DNA of 64,000 nt from Bacillota bacterium. Its GTDB lineage: Bacteria; Bacillota; Limnochordia; Darwinibacteriales; DTU012. Below, one piece after another: positions 26,481-34,687 of this stretch. The DNA is taken from positions 1 to 64,000 of the forward strand of contig JAAYMV010000089.1 of assembly GCA_012521185.1 (NCBI GenBank), written 5' to 3'. Position 1 is the first letter of the stretch; each line of letters begins with the position of its first letter. The position numbers and the translations under genes were made by a program. A model generated the notes under the pieces. That model worked only from the letters and a program-made list of their open reading frames with translations. It was not told the DNA's origin and did not search any database.

Positions 26481-28527
26481 TGGTTTCACTCCTTCTCTTA
26501 ATTAATGTACTGTGATCCAAAATTAATGCTACCCGTCCACTACCTAGAACTGTAGCACCGCCGATACCAGGAATATCCCCTACAAGTTCATTGAGAGATT
26601 TAATAACTATTTCTTGTTGACCAATTAATTCATCAACTATAAAGCCAACTTTCCCACCATGATCTTCTGTTACGATCACTGAATAACTATCACCATCATC
26701 TTGTGATTCAAATCCTAAAGTTTCAGCTAAATCAAAGAGTGGTAAAACTTCATTTCTAAGCACAAAGACTTTTTCTCTATTAACCGTTTTAATCTGATCT
26801 TTAGTGATCAATAAATTCTCGCGCACAGCTTGGATTGGAATAGCATAAATTTGACCATGAGTTCGAACTAACAAGGCTTTAATAATCGCTAGGGTAAGCG
26901 GCAGCTTAATTACAATGCTAGAACCTTTACCAGGAGTAGAAGTCATAATGACTTGTCCACTTAAAGCTTCTACTGCAGTTTTAACAGCATCCATGCCTAC
27001 ACCACGACCAGAAATATCAGTTATTTTCTCACTAGTACTAAAGCCTGGCTTGAACAATAATTCAATAGCTTCGGCAGTTGACAGCTCACCAGTAAAATTT
27101 TCAGGTAATAAGCCTTTGTTAATAGCCTTTTCCTTGATCTTCTCTACGTTAATTCCTTGACCATCGTCTGCTACCTCGATAATCACATGACTTCCTTCAT
27201 GACGCGCTTCTAAACGAATTAAACCTTGAGCTGGTTTACCTAAAGCTTCTCTAACTTCCTTAGTCTCAATTCCGTGGTCAATACTGTTACGAATCAAATG
27301 TACTAACGGATCAGCAATCTGATTTACCAAAGAGCGATCTAATTCTGTATCCTCACCATAAATCTCTAATTGAATACTCTTGTTACTTGCTTGAGCTAAA
27401 TCTCGTACCATTCTAGGAAAACGATCAAAAACCTGTTTTACAGGAACCATCCGCAATTTCATTGCGGCATATTGTAAATCAGTGGTGATCCGGTCAAGTT
27501 GTTCAAAAGTACTTTTGGCCTCGTTATGATTAATAGTTTGACCAATTTCCAGAACTTGCGTTCTACTAATTACTAGTTCACCAACCAGGTTAATTAAATT
27601 GTCTAAGCGATCAGTAGCTACTCGGACAAATCGATCAGCAAAAACACCTTTATTAACTACAGAAGTATCATTCTTTTTCGGTTGAGCTATTTTTTGAGTC
27701 TTTGTTTCAGCTTTAACAGGTTTAACCTCAGTTACTTTTGTTCGACCGTTTAATTTTATTTCCTTGACAACTACTGATTCTACTTCTGAAATGCCTTCAA
27801 CTAGCTTTTGAATACTTTCTAAATCTTCTGTGGTTAAATAAACTACGGCAAACTCTAAACCAAACCGCTCCTCCTCTAAATCTTGAGCTGGAGGTTGGCT
27901 TTTGATAATCGTACCATACTCTTCTAAGGCATTAAATATAGTAAAGACTCTAACTGACTTTAATAAAGTCTTTTGACGCAACTTAACTTGCACTTCATAA
28001 GCATTAAACCCTTGATTAAATCCTTGTTTTACAGTCTCCTTGATAGCATCGTCCAAGGTAATAGTCAAGCCACTACTAACTGCAACGGGCTCCTGATTAG
28101 ATTCGAGAGCTGAATCAGCTTTTGGTGCTGATTTAGCAGCAAACTGATCTTTTGCATTTAGAATATCTTCCAATGGTTTTACCATATGGCTAATATCATC
28201 AATGTCTTCTTCTAATAAAGTTTTGTTTAAAAGTATTTCCAGGTTATCAAGGGATTCGAACAAGACATTTGTAATTTGCTGATTTGCTTGAATTTCTCCT
28301 GTTCGTAATAAATCAAGAACACTTTCCATCTGATGGGTAAAGTCTGCTAGTTCATTAAACCCCATAGTGCCTGACATACCTTTAAGACTATGAGCTGCTC
28401 TGAACATTTCATCTAGGATACTGCGGTCATCTGGATTATTTTCCAATGCCAGCAAATCCTGAGACAATGCTTGTAAATAATCCCGAGCTTCTGCTGCAAA
28501 GACATCTAGGAATTCGGAAGCATCCAT
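26473..28527 (-). CDS. cheA: Chemotaxis histidine kinase CheA
   Basis: A 684-aa kinase with the usual five parts: P1 phosphotransfer domain with His46 in RAAHSLKGMSG, a P2 CheY-binding region (about 150-265), P3 dimerisation helices with NLVGELVISRTQVLEIG, P4 ATPase with the HLIRNSIDHGIE N-box and ISGRGVGMDAV, and the P5 CheW-like domain at the end. Signals from receptors are passed to CheY and CheB. ATG at 28527 has AGGAGG eight bases upstream. Confidence 0.97.
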   Translation of the reverse strand: MDASEFLDVFAAEARDYLQALSQDLLALENNPDDRSILDEMFRAAHSLKGMSGTMGFNELADFTHQMESVLDLLRTGEIQANQQITNVLFESLDNLEILLNKTLLEEDIDDISHMVKPLEDILNAKDQFAAKSAPKADSALESNQEPVAVSSGLTITLDDAIKETVKQGFNQGFNAYEVQVKLRQKTLLKSVRVFTIFNALEEYGTIIKSQPPAQDLEEERFGLEFAVVYLTTEDLESIQKLVEGISEVESVVVKEIKLNGRTKVTEVKPVKAETKTQKIAQPKKNDTSVVNKGVFADRFVRVATDRLDNLINLVGELVISRTQVLEIGQTINHNEAKSTFEQLDRITTDLQYAAMKLRMVPVKQVFDRFPRMVRDLAQASNKSIQLEIYGEDTELDRSLVNQIADPLVHLIRNSIDHGIETKEVREALGKPAQGLIRLEARHEGSHVIIEVADDGQGINVEKIKEKAINKGLLPENFTGELSTAEAIELLFKPGFSTSEKITDISGRGVGMDAVKTAVEALSGQVIMTSTPGKGSSIVIKLPLTLAIIKALLVRTHGQIYAIPIQAVRENLLITKDQIKTVNREKVFVLRNEVLPLFDLAETLGFESQDDGDSYSVIVTEDHGGKVGFIVDELIGQQEIVIKSLNELVGDIPGIGGATVLGSGRVALILDHSTLIKRRSETIG

Positions 28528-28554
28528 TTACAAAACCTCCTTTTGGTAACCTGG

Positions 28555-29631
28555 TTAACTAATACTTTTAATCCGATTTTTCTGTGTGGAGATTTCTGTT
28601 ATTCGAACACCAAAATGTTCATCGACAATTACAACCTCACCGCGAGCAATTAAAGTATCATTTGCATAGATATCTATTGGTTCACCTTCAATAGTATCCA
28701 ATTCCATAATATTACCAGGACCAAGTTTTAAAATATGATCGATCGACATCCTTGTGCGGCCTAAAACAGCACGAACACGAACAGGAATATCTTTGATTAA
28801 CTCAATATTCAAATTCCCAAGGGCTGGATCCATGAATACTTGTTGCTGAAGATCAGCTGGTTGAAAACTCGAGACTTCAACTGCAGGACTAGCTGTCGCA
28901 GCAACTTCATTAGCTGAGTCATCTAAAGTCGGTTCGGGCTGGGAGCTAGTTTCGATTTCCATTTCAACCCCAGCAAAATCATCATTCATTAATTGTTGAA
29001 CCATTTGCTTAGCAAAGTCTAAATCAATAATTTGCAGCATAATACTATCAACTAAGTCTTCTATTTCCAAACGGAAAGATACTACTGCAAAAATATCACT
29101 TGTTTCTTGAATATCTAGTTCATCAGTAGCTAGGTTTCTTCTTTGAGTATCAGGTGGTGTAATATCAATTGCATAGTTAAACAAATCAGACATAGAAGTT
29201 GCAGCGGAACCCATCATCATGTTCATCGCTTCCGTCACTGCACTTAACTCAATTTCTCCAATGTGATCTGGAACATTTTCACCAGTACCACCCATCATTA
29301 GATCACCAATAACAGAAGCATCCGATTCTTTGATTACAAGTAAGTTTTCACCCCTTAAACCAGTTCTGTATTGAATATTCACTGTGATGCAGGGTATCGG
29401 ATAAGCTTCTTTAATCTCAGGCAACGTTTTAACTGACACATCAGGTACAGTAATTGTTACCTTGCGATTAATTAACGTAGATAAAGCAGTTGCGGCAGAA
29501 CCCATTGAAATGTTACCAATCTCTGCCAGTGCATCGCGTTCAATTTCCGTTAATTCTCTTGATGCATCATGCTCTTCAAAATTATTTAAAAGAGCATCGA
29601 TTTCATTCTGATTCACATGTTCATTACTCAT
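28555..29631 (-). CDS. fliY: Flagellar switch protein and CheY-P phosphatase FliY
   Basis: A 358-aa FliY. The N-terminus has a FliM-like CheY-binding peptide (NQNEIDALL). The CheC-like middle has two intact phosphatase sites, Glu37/Asn40 (EIGNISMG) and Glu134/Asn137 (EAMNMMMG). The C-terminal FliN/SpoA domain (about 265-350) joins the switch ring. I start at ATG 29631 with AAGGAG nine bases upstream; a GTG eight codons earlier has no RBS. Overlaps fliM by eight bases. Confidence 0.95.
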   Translation of the reverse strand: MSNEHVNQNEIDALLNNFEEHDASRELTEIERDALAEIGNISMGSAATALSTLINRKVTITVPDVSVKTLPEIKEAYPIPCITVNIQYRTGLRGENLLVIKESDASVIGDLMMGGTGENVPDHIGEIELSAVTEAMNMMMGSAATSMSDLFNYAIDITPPDTQRRNLATDELDIQETSDIFAVVSFRLEIEDLVDSIMLQIIDLDFAKQMVQQLMNDDFAGVEMEIETSSQPEPTLDDSANEVAATASPAVEVSSFQPADLQQQVFMDPALGNLNIELIKDIPVRVRAVLGRTRMSIDHILKLGPGNIMELDTIEGEPIDIYANDTLIARGEVVIVDEHFGVRITEISTQKNRIKSIS

Positions 29632-30610
29632 CGCTTCGTTCTCCTTGCGGCTCACATATAGATGTGATTACTACACCAAGTTTATTTCCAAGTTTACCTG
29701 GAGTTCCCTTAAACTTAGTGAGTTTACCAATCTTAATATCCAGATTTTCATTCTTATTGCGTTCAAGCTGAATGATGTCGCCAACTTTTAGTTCTAATAA
29801 ATCTTTGACAGAACAAGTTGTCGCACCTAACTCTACTTCCAATGGTAAATGAGTTTGACGAACTTTTCTTCTAAGTACCTCTGCTTTTACTGGATCTGGT
29901 TTCTTCAAAGAATCAAATAACCGGTGTTGAGTTAATTTATTAATAATCGGTTCCAGAGTCCTAAACGGGATGCATATATTAACCATATCTTCGGTTTCTT
30001 TAAACTCAAAGGTAAAGCTAATAACTACTACAACATCCCGATCCGTAGCAATTTGTAAGAACTGCGGATTACTCTCCATACTTTCAAGTTGGAAATCTAA
30101 CTGTTCAACTTCATCCCAAGCATCGTTCAGTAACTGGCAAAATACACCAATGATCTCCCTTTGAAAAACTGCTAATTCAATATCACTTAAGCCTCTTGAG
30201 GGAGAAACAGCTTGTCCAGGGCCTCCGCATAACCGATCATGTAATACAAATGCACTATCAGGAGTAAGCTGTACAACAACGTTGCCAGGAAGAGGTGTCG
30301 GGGCTAATACAGCCAATACAGATGGATTGGGCAATGAACGAACAAACTCACCAAATGAAAGCTGCTCAATGGAATGAAACTTCAGATCTAGTCTAGCCCT
30401 TAATTTAGCTGACATTAGTCCACTATATGTTCGACAAAACTGTTCATGAATTCTCTGCAAGGCACGCAAATGTTCTTTAGAAAACTTGTTTGGTTTTCTA
30501 AAGTCATAAAGATCACTGACTACTTCTTCCTCTTCTTCATCTTCCACACTTGACTGCCTAGTTGTCATAATTAATCGATCAATCTCTTCTTGGGTCAAAA
30601 TATCCTGCAT
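29624..30610 (-). CDS. fliM: Flagellar motor switch protein FliM
   Basis: A 328-aa C-ring component. The N-terminal CheY-P binding peptide (ILTQEEIDRLI) is followed by an acidic linker (DEEEEEE-like), the CheC-like middle domain (about 40-230) with the GGPGQ segment in place of catalytic residues, and a C-terminal SpoA domain. CheY-P binding switches rotation direction. AGGAGGTG precedes the ATG. First of a fliM-fliY pair inside the che genes. Confidence 0.95.
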   Translation of the reverse strand: MQDILTQEEIDRLIMTTRQSSVEDEEEEEVVSDLYDFRKPNKFSKEHLRALQRIHEQFCRTYSGLMSAKLRARLDLKFHSIEQLSFGEFVRSLPNPSVLAVLAPTPLPGNVVVQLTPDSAFVLHDRLCGGPGQAVSPSRGLSDIELAVFQREIIGVFCQLLNDAWDEVEQLDFQLESMESNPQFLQIATDRDVVVVISFTFEFKETEDMVNICIPFRTLEPIINKLTQHRLFDSLKKPDPVKAEVLRRKVRQTHLPLEVELGATTCSVKDLLELKVGDIIQLERNKNENLDIKIGKLTKFKGTPGKLGNKLGVVITSICEPQGERSDE

Positions 30611-30657
30611 CGTTTCTCACCTCCTAAAAAATAGTACCAATAATATCATCGGTAAGT

Positions 30658-31167
30658 TTAGGAGATTTCTTCAGTACTTGCTGCTTCTTTTGCATAATCT
30701 TCAATATTTTTTAGCTGGATTTGCTCTTCGGTTGTTAATATTTTGTTGACATCAAGCAAAATAAGCAAGCGATCATCAACTTTTCCTACACCGTTTAAAT
30801 AATCTGCTTTAAGACCAGCGATACTGCGTGGTGGTGGTTCGATCGCAGATTCAGGTATTCTTAAGACTTCAGCTACTGAATCTACTACAAAGCCTACTTG
30901 ACTACCATTAATCTCTACAATAATAACCCTAGTATTTTGAGTTTCTTCTTCCTCTTCTAATCCAAAACGTTTTCTCAGGGAAATTACTGGAATAATCTCA
31001 CCACGAATATTGGTTACCCCTTTAATATAATCACTTACATGAGGTAATTTAGTAATGCTTGGCAGCTTAATAATCTCTCTGACTTGAGTTATTTCACAGC
31101 CAAACTCTTCTTGATAAAGGCTAAATACTACTAGTTGACGTTCTTTATCAACACGTTGTTGTTGCAT
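30658..31167 (-). CDS. cheW: Chemotaxis coupling protein CheW
   Basis: A 169-aa CheW-like domain protein linking receptors to CheA: VREIIKLPSITKLP, VTNIRGEIIPVISLRKRFGL and the GKVDDRLLILLDV end are all typical. It is slightly long, with a basic start and an acidic tail. AAGGAG precedes the ATG. First gene of the run cheW-fliM-fliY-cheA-cheY-cheC-cheD-cheB-cheR-fapA; the promoter was not found with confidence. Confidence 0.95.
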   Translation of the reverse strand: MQQQRVDKERQLVVFSLYQEEFGCEITQVREIIKLPSITKLPHVSDYIKGVTNIRGEIIPVISLRKRFGLEEEEETQNTRVIIVEINGSQVGFVVDSVAEVLRIPESAIEPPPRSIAGLKADYLNGVGKVDDRLLILLDVNKILTTEEQIQLKNIEDYAKEAASTEEIS

Positions 31168-31301
31168 TAACCTCTCTCCTTTCTAAATCATCGATCAAAT
31201 TCTTTTATAAACTGATAACAAAACCCATTTTTAGTCAATGATGCTCAGTTTATTTATTCTGCTTAATTACTTTATATTCCTGCAAAATACCTGCAAAAAC
31301 T

Positions 31302-31333
31302 AAAAACTTCGAGTTAAGAAACCCGAAGTTTTT
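31302..31333 (-). terminator. Terminator of the spoVA operon
   Basis: Stem of about 13 bp (AAAAACTTCG with CGAAGTTTTT plus inner pairs), followed on the minus strand by TAGTTTTTGC. Separates spoVA from cheW. Confidence 0.8.
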
Positions 31334-31338
31334 CAGAT

Positions 31339-31689
31339 TTAATCTTTTGGTTTACTAACTAATGCTATTACGCTGCCAAATACAACAGCAGCAGTGACAC
31401 CTAAACCTGTAATTTCAAATGCTCCAGTAAACAACCCTTCCCATCCTAACCGTTTCACTTCTTGAAGCATACCTGTTGCAATCGCATTACCGAAACCACA
31501 GACAGGAATTAATGCGCCCGCTCCCGCAAATTTTACGAAAGGCTCATAAATACCAAAGCCGCTTAAAATTGCACCTAAAACCGTTAATCCAACAAGAACA
31601 TGTGGTGGCGCTAATTTAGTATGATCCAAAACCAGCTGAGCTAGAGCACAAATTGTACCACCAACAAGAAAGGCAATCAAATACTGCAT
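31339..31689 (-). CDS. spoVAE: Stage V sporulation protein AE (SpoVAE)
   Basis: A 116-aa membrane protein with about four helices and the SpoVAC/AE family segments GGTICALAQ, SGFGIYEPF and AGAGALIPVCGFGN. With SpoVAC and SpoVAD it forms the machinery that moves dipicolinic acid into the spore and releases it in germination. ATG at 31689 with AGGGGG is preferred over the upstream in-frame ATG at 31710, giving the normal family length. Eleven bases after spoVAD. Confidence 0.93.
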   Translation of the reverse strand: MQYLIAFLVGGTICALAQLVLDHTKLAPPHVLVGLTVLGAILSGFGIYEPFVKFAGAGALIPVCGFGNAIATGMLQEVKRLGWEGLFTGAFEITGLGVTAAVVFGSVIALVSKPKD

Positions 31690-31699
31690 GTAATTCCCC

Positions 31700-32707
31700 C
31701 TATACTTCAATTACTATAGCATGAGCAATACCAGGGATAGATTCACCTTGTTGAAAAGTTAAAGCATTTGTCAAAGCACCAGTTGCAATAATCAATACTC
31801 TGCTATATTTACCTTGTACCATCTCTTTGAATACATAACCAATCGTTACCACAGCTGAGCAAGCGCAACCACTACCTCCAGCACCAACTGGCTGTTGTGG
31901 ACTATAAATCATAACTCCAGCGTCTTGGTGCTTCTCTCCTAAACTCAATCCAGCATCTTTTGCTAGAATTGTAAACATTTTTTTACCTTGACGACTTAAA
32001 TCTCCAGTTAGTATTAAATCATAATCACCGACAGTTCTCCCTGTATCCTTCAAATGTTGTGTCAAAGTATCAATGGCAGCTGGTGCCATAGCACTACCCA
32101 TATCATTGACATCTTTAATGCCTAGATCAATTACTTTTCCAAATGTAACACTGGTTATTTTGGGTCCATCACCATCACTAGCTAAAACAACTGCACCAGC
32201 ACCAGTAACTGTATGTTGATTAGTAGGTTTACGTTTAACGTTCAGCTCGATCGGATAACGAAATTGGCGTTCAGCTGTCTGATAATGACTAGATGTTGCA
32301 GATAAAACCTTGTCTGCATAACCGCCATCTATTAAAATTGCACCTAAACCAACACCTTGAGTAAAAGTAGAACAAGCACTATATATTCCCAAAAACGAAG
32401 TATCAATGGAACGAGCACTAAAGTTTGCTGAAATGATTTGGTTTAATAAATCGCCTGCGATATAAAATTGAATATCTTGGACAAAAAGACTTTTCTTGTT
32501 CAACGTTTTATTAATGGTTTGTTCTAAAATCGCCAATTCGGCTTTTTCTGGCGTAGTTTGCCCTAATAAATCATCATCAAGAATATCATCAAAATATTTA
32601 GCTAAGGGGCCTCTGCCCTCCATGGGGCCAACAGTGCAGTGATGAGAAATTATCCTAGGAGGATTACTGAGGATGATTGTTTGTTGTCCGATACGTTTTT
32701 CCGCCAT
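31700..32707 (-). CDS. spoVAD: Stage V sporulation protein AD (SpoVAD)
   Basis: A 335-aa thiolase-fold protein that binds dipicolinic acid in spore formers. Family features: start with IIPNPP-like ILSNPPRI, GVGLGAILID, CACSAVVTIGY and the GIAHAIVIE end. GGAGG lies nine bases before the ATG. Middle gene of spoVAC-spoVAD-spoVAE. Confidence 0.95.
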   Translation of the reverse strand: MAEKRIGQQTIILSNPPRIISHHCTVGPMEGRGPLAKYFDDILDDDLLGQTTPEKAELAILEQTINKTLNKKSLFVQDIQFYIAGDLLNQIISANFSARSIDTSFLGIYSACSTFTQGVGLGAILIDGGYADKVLSATSSHYQTAERQFRYPIELNVKRKPTNQHTVTGAGAVVLASDGDGPKITSVTFGKVIDLGIKDVNDMGSAMAPAAIDTLTQHLKDTGRTVGDYDLILTGDLSRQGKKMFTILAKDAGLSLGEKHQDAGVMIYSPQQPVGAGGSGCACSAVVTIGYVFKEMVQGKYSRVLIIATGALTNALTFQQGESIPGIAHAIVIEV

Positions 32708-32728
32708 CCATGATTACCTCCTTGATTA

Positions 32729-33187
32729 TTAAAATAAACCTGTCAGTAAAGCTCGAATCAAAGTGACTATAAAACCAGATAGAATGCCAAACACTAGAAC
32801 AGGTCCGGCAATAACAAACATCTTCGAACCCATACCTAAGATAATTCCCTCTCGCCGAAATTCCATGGCCGCAGCAACAACAGTATTGGCAAATCCGGTT
32901 ATTGGAACAGCAGTTCCTGCACCTCCTATCTCTGCTAAATCATCATAAAAACCAAGGCCTGTAGCTACCGCTCCAAGGAAAATCATAGCAGCAAGAGTTG
33001 CCGCGGCTGCTTCCGTCTCAGTTCTTTCTAATTTAGTAAAAATATCAAGCATTAGTTGGCCTAAGACGCAAATTGCTCCTCCTATAAGAAAAGCCCACAT
33101 AACATGTTTCCAAGCATTAGGCTTAGGGCTATGCTCTTTAACCAATTTTTGATATGCTTCCTGTTTTGCTTTTTGTTGGGGATCCAT
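32729..33187 (-). CDS. spoVAC: Stage V sporulation protein AC (SpoVAC)
   Basis: A 152-aa membrane protein with a hydrophilic N-terminus (QQKAKQEAYQKLV) and about four helices. It shares the GGAICVLGQ and GAGTAVPITGFANTV signatures with SpoVAE. SpoVAC is thought to act as a mechanosensitive channel for dipicolinic acid. AGGAGG precedes the ATG; a sigma-G/F-like promoter lies upstream at 33223-33252. SpoVAA, AB and AF are not present, as in many Clostridia. Confidence 0.94.
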   Translation of the reverse strand: MDPQQKAKQEAYQKLVKEHSPKPNAWKHVMWAFLIGGAICVLGQLMLDIFTKLERTETEAAAATLAAMIFLGAVATGLGFYDDLAEIGGAGTAVPITGFANTVVAAAMEFRREGIILGMGSKMFVIAGPVLVFGILSGFIVTLIRALLTGLF

Positions 33188-33222
33188 ATTCTACCTCCTT
33201 TAAACTTGACGATATCATGGTT

Positions 33223-33252
33223 AGTATCAGATAAATAATCAAAAATATACCT
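33223..33252 (-). promoter_or_regulatory. Forespore (sigma-G/F-like) promoter of spoVA
   Basis: Minus strand GGTATA (33252-33247), 17-base spacer, GATACTA (33229-33223), close to the sigma-G consensus (TGnATA and CATnnTA). The start would be about 30 bases before spoVAC, matching known spoVA control. Confidence 0.6.
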
Positions 33253-33264
33253 TTTCAAGTGAAG

Positions 33265-33293
33265 AATAGATTTAGATAGATTGGAAATTATAT
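33265..33293 (+). promoter_or_regulatory. Candidate forespore promoter of the structured RNA
   Basis: GAATA (33265-33269), 17-base spacer, AATTATA (33287-33293): one mismatch from CATnnTA. The predicted start at about 33299 coincides with the closing stem of the putative RNA. Divergent from the spoVA promoter. Confidence 0.4.
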
Positions 33294-33297
33294 TGAT

Positions 33298-33624
33298 AGG
33301 AATCAACTGGTGGCTGAGCTAAGATCATTTTAATGATCGAGGAACTGGTTAGTTATCTAGCCTGACCGAAGGTTATTAAAGGTGCTTAAAAGGCAGGTTA
33401 ATGTCAAAAAGGGGCGTTAATTTGCTTGGATGGTATTCTTAATAGCTGAGCGAAGACTAGAATTCTTGTTCTAGCTATAACAATAAAAAGTTGTGGCGAA
33501 GGATAGGAATGATAGTCGAACAAAGATCACTATCGGTTCTGAGAGTTTTTAATAGGGTATGCAAGCTTTATTAAGGGCTGCAAGGATTGATAGTGGTCGG
33601 CGAGAAGGTCACCCTGATTCCTAA
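33298..33624 (+). ncRNA. Putative structured RNA, about 325 nt, novel
   Basis: The largest gap without genes in the window (33188-33669). Closing stem TAGGAATC (33298-33305) with GATTCCTA (33617-33624). Inside: a hairpin with a 7-bp top (33319-33330 with 33333-33354, 10-base bulge GAGGAACTGG); a 5-bp hairpin 33364-33376; a 15-bp stem 33392-33406 with 33414-33428, loop AAAAAGG, five G-U; a bulged hairpin 33443-33479; a small hairpin 33481-33495; a stem 33507-33517 with 33530-33541; a 15-bp stem 33545-33559 with 33566-33580, six G-U; and a hairpin 33594-33613. The G-U pairs become C-A mismatches on the other strand, so it must be plus-strand RNA. Not recognisable as tmRNA, RNase P, 6S, SRP or a riboswitch I know. 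Confidence 0.65.
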
Positions 33625-33630
33625 ATAAAA

Positions 33631-33656
33631 AGCCTACCATGTTCATGGTAGGCTTG
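33631..33656 (-). terminator. Terminator of the tonB-SLH operon
   Basis: Perfect 12-bp stem (33631-33642 with 33645-33656) followed on the minus strand by TTTATTT. On the plus strand it could also stop the putative RNA, although the U-tract there is weak. Confidence 0.8.
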
Positions 33657-33669
33657 ATTCACCTATATT

Positions 33670-34674
33670 CTAATATACAAAGGCAAAAATCAAACTAATT
33701 GTAGCTGCAACAGTAGCAATTAAGGCAGAACTCTTCGCTGAGCGCAGTTCTTTCTCGGAAATCTCTTTATAAACATCAAATTCTTCACGTAATTCTTTTA
33801 AATCTCTTTCCAACCTTTGTTCCCGAATCAGGCTTGCATTCATTTGGAGACTTATATCATCGGAAATCTTCCTTGCTAAAACAGATAATTCTTCCTCCGA
33901 AACTCCTACTTTACTCTGAATAACGTAAAACTCATCCTGCAAAGCAGCCAATTGGGCAGCATACTCTTGGAAGTTCTGTTCTAAAGCATCAATTTCTCCA
34001 TCAGTTTTCTTCACAGAATCAGCAAGAGTATTTAATTGACGTTGTAAGTTGCTGCCATCAGATTCTAGAGCTGCAAAAACAGCACTTTTTTCTCCGGTCC
34101 AATTCTCCAGTCTAGTAATGTCACTAATCAACTTATTTACTTGGCCTTCCAAATCAGCAATTGATGCTTGAAGAGTTGCATATGAGCTTGCCGTCCCAGA
34201 TGCTTCTGCCATTAAATCCGCTTTTAGCTTGGCTACTTCTTCTTGCAGTTGACTAGTTGTGCTAACCACTCGATTAACTCGATCTTCAGTTGCAATCATC
34301 CGCTTTTGCGTATCGGAAACACTAGTCTCGATCTGTGCCCGATTGGCATACCATTCTACCAACTCAGTGCGAAGTTCGGTAGTTAGCTCTTTTAGTATCT
34401 CAGCATCGCCTTGGTAACCGCTAACTCTTCCTGCTTCAATCTCATCTAAAATCTTAGCTAGCGCACTAGCCAAAGTATACCGATCTACAGATCTATTACC
34501 TTGAAATGTTCCATCCTCATATACGGCTAAATACCCTCTGTTAACTAAGGACACAACCGCTTGGTATGCCCAATGATCAGTCGGAACATCACGAACATTG
34601 GCCATTACTGGCTGAGCAATCATTAATATTAGCAATAAAATCACTGGATACAAAAAGTTTCGTGATAACTTCAT
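33670..34674 (-). CDS. SLH-domain coiled-coil surface protein
   Basis: A 334-aa exported protein. Signal peptide about 1-26. One SLH domain (about 27-80, RDVPTDHWAYQAV then DGTFQGNRSVDRYTLA) should bind cell-wall polymer. A long coiled coil spans about 100-305, and one C-terminal membrane helix about 312-334. The layout recalls SLH-coiled-coil proteins that tether outer membranes in diderm Firmicutes, but a helix replaces their beta-barrel. ATG at 34674 has GGGGAGG; upstream codons lack an RBS. Last gene after exbB-exbD-tonB-cohesin. Confidence 0.82.
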   Translation of the reverse strand: MKLSRNFLYPVILLLILMIAQPVMANVRDVPTDHWAYQAVVSLVNRGYLAVYEDGTFQGNRSVDRYTLASALAKILDEIEAGRVSGYQGDAEILKELTTELRTELVEWYANRAQIETSVSDTQKRMIATEDRVNRVVSTTSQLQEEVAKLKADLMAEASGTASSYATLQASIADLEGQVNKLISDITRLENWTGEKSAVFAALESDGSNLQRQLNTLADSVKKTDGEIDALEQNFQEYAAQLAALQDEFYVIQSKVGVSEEELSVLARKISDDISLQMNASLIREQRLERDLKELREEFDVYKEISEKELRSAKSSALIATVAATISLIFAFVY

Positions 34675-34687
34675 TTTACGTCCTCCC

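Noticed and set aside
33082-33306. 74-aa frame overlapping the spoVAC start
   Set aside because: It overlaps spoVAC in another frame and crosses its promoter and RBS.
33381-33420. Resemblance of GGTGCTTAAAAGGCAGGTTAA to a cobalamin riboswitch start
   Set aside because: No B12 box or downstream CCxGxxC elements; the bases belong to a 15-bp stem instead, and no vitamin B12 gene follows on that strand.
33507-33541. Resemblance of CGGTTCTGAGAG to a group II intron domain V end
   Set aside because: The 5' half of domain V is absent, no reverse transcriptase or boundary sequences exist, and the segment pairs as an ordinary hairpin.
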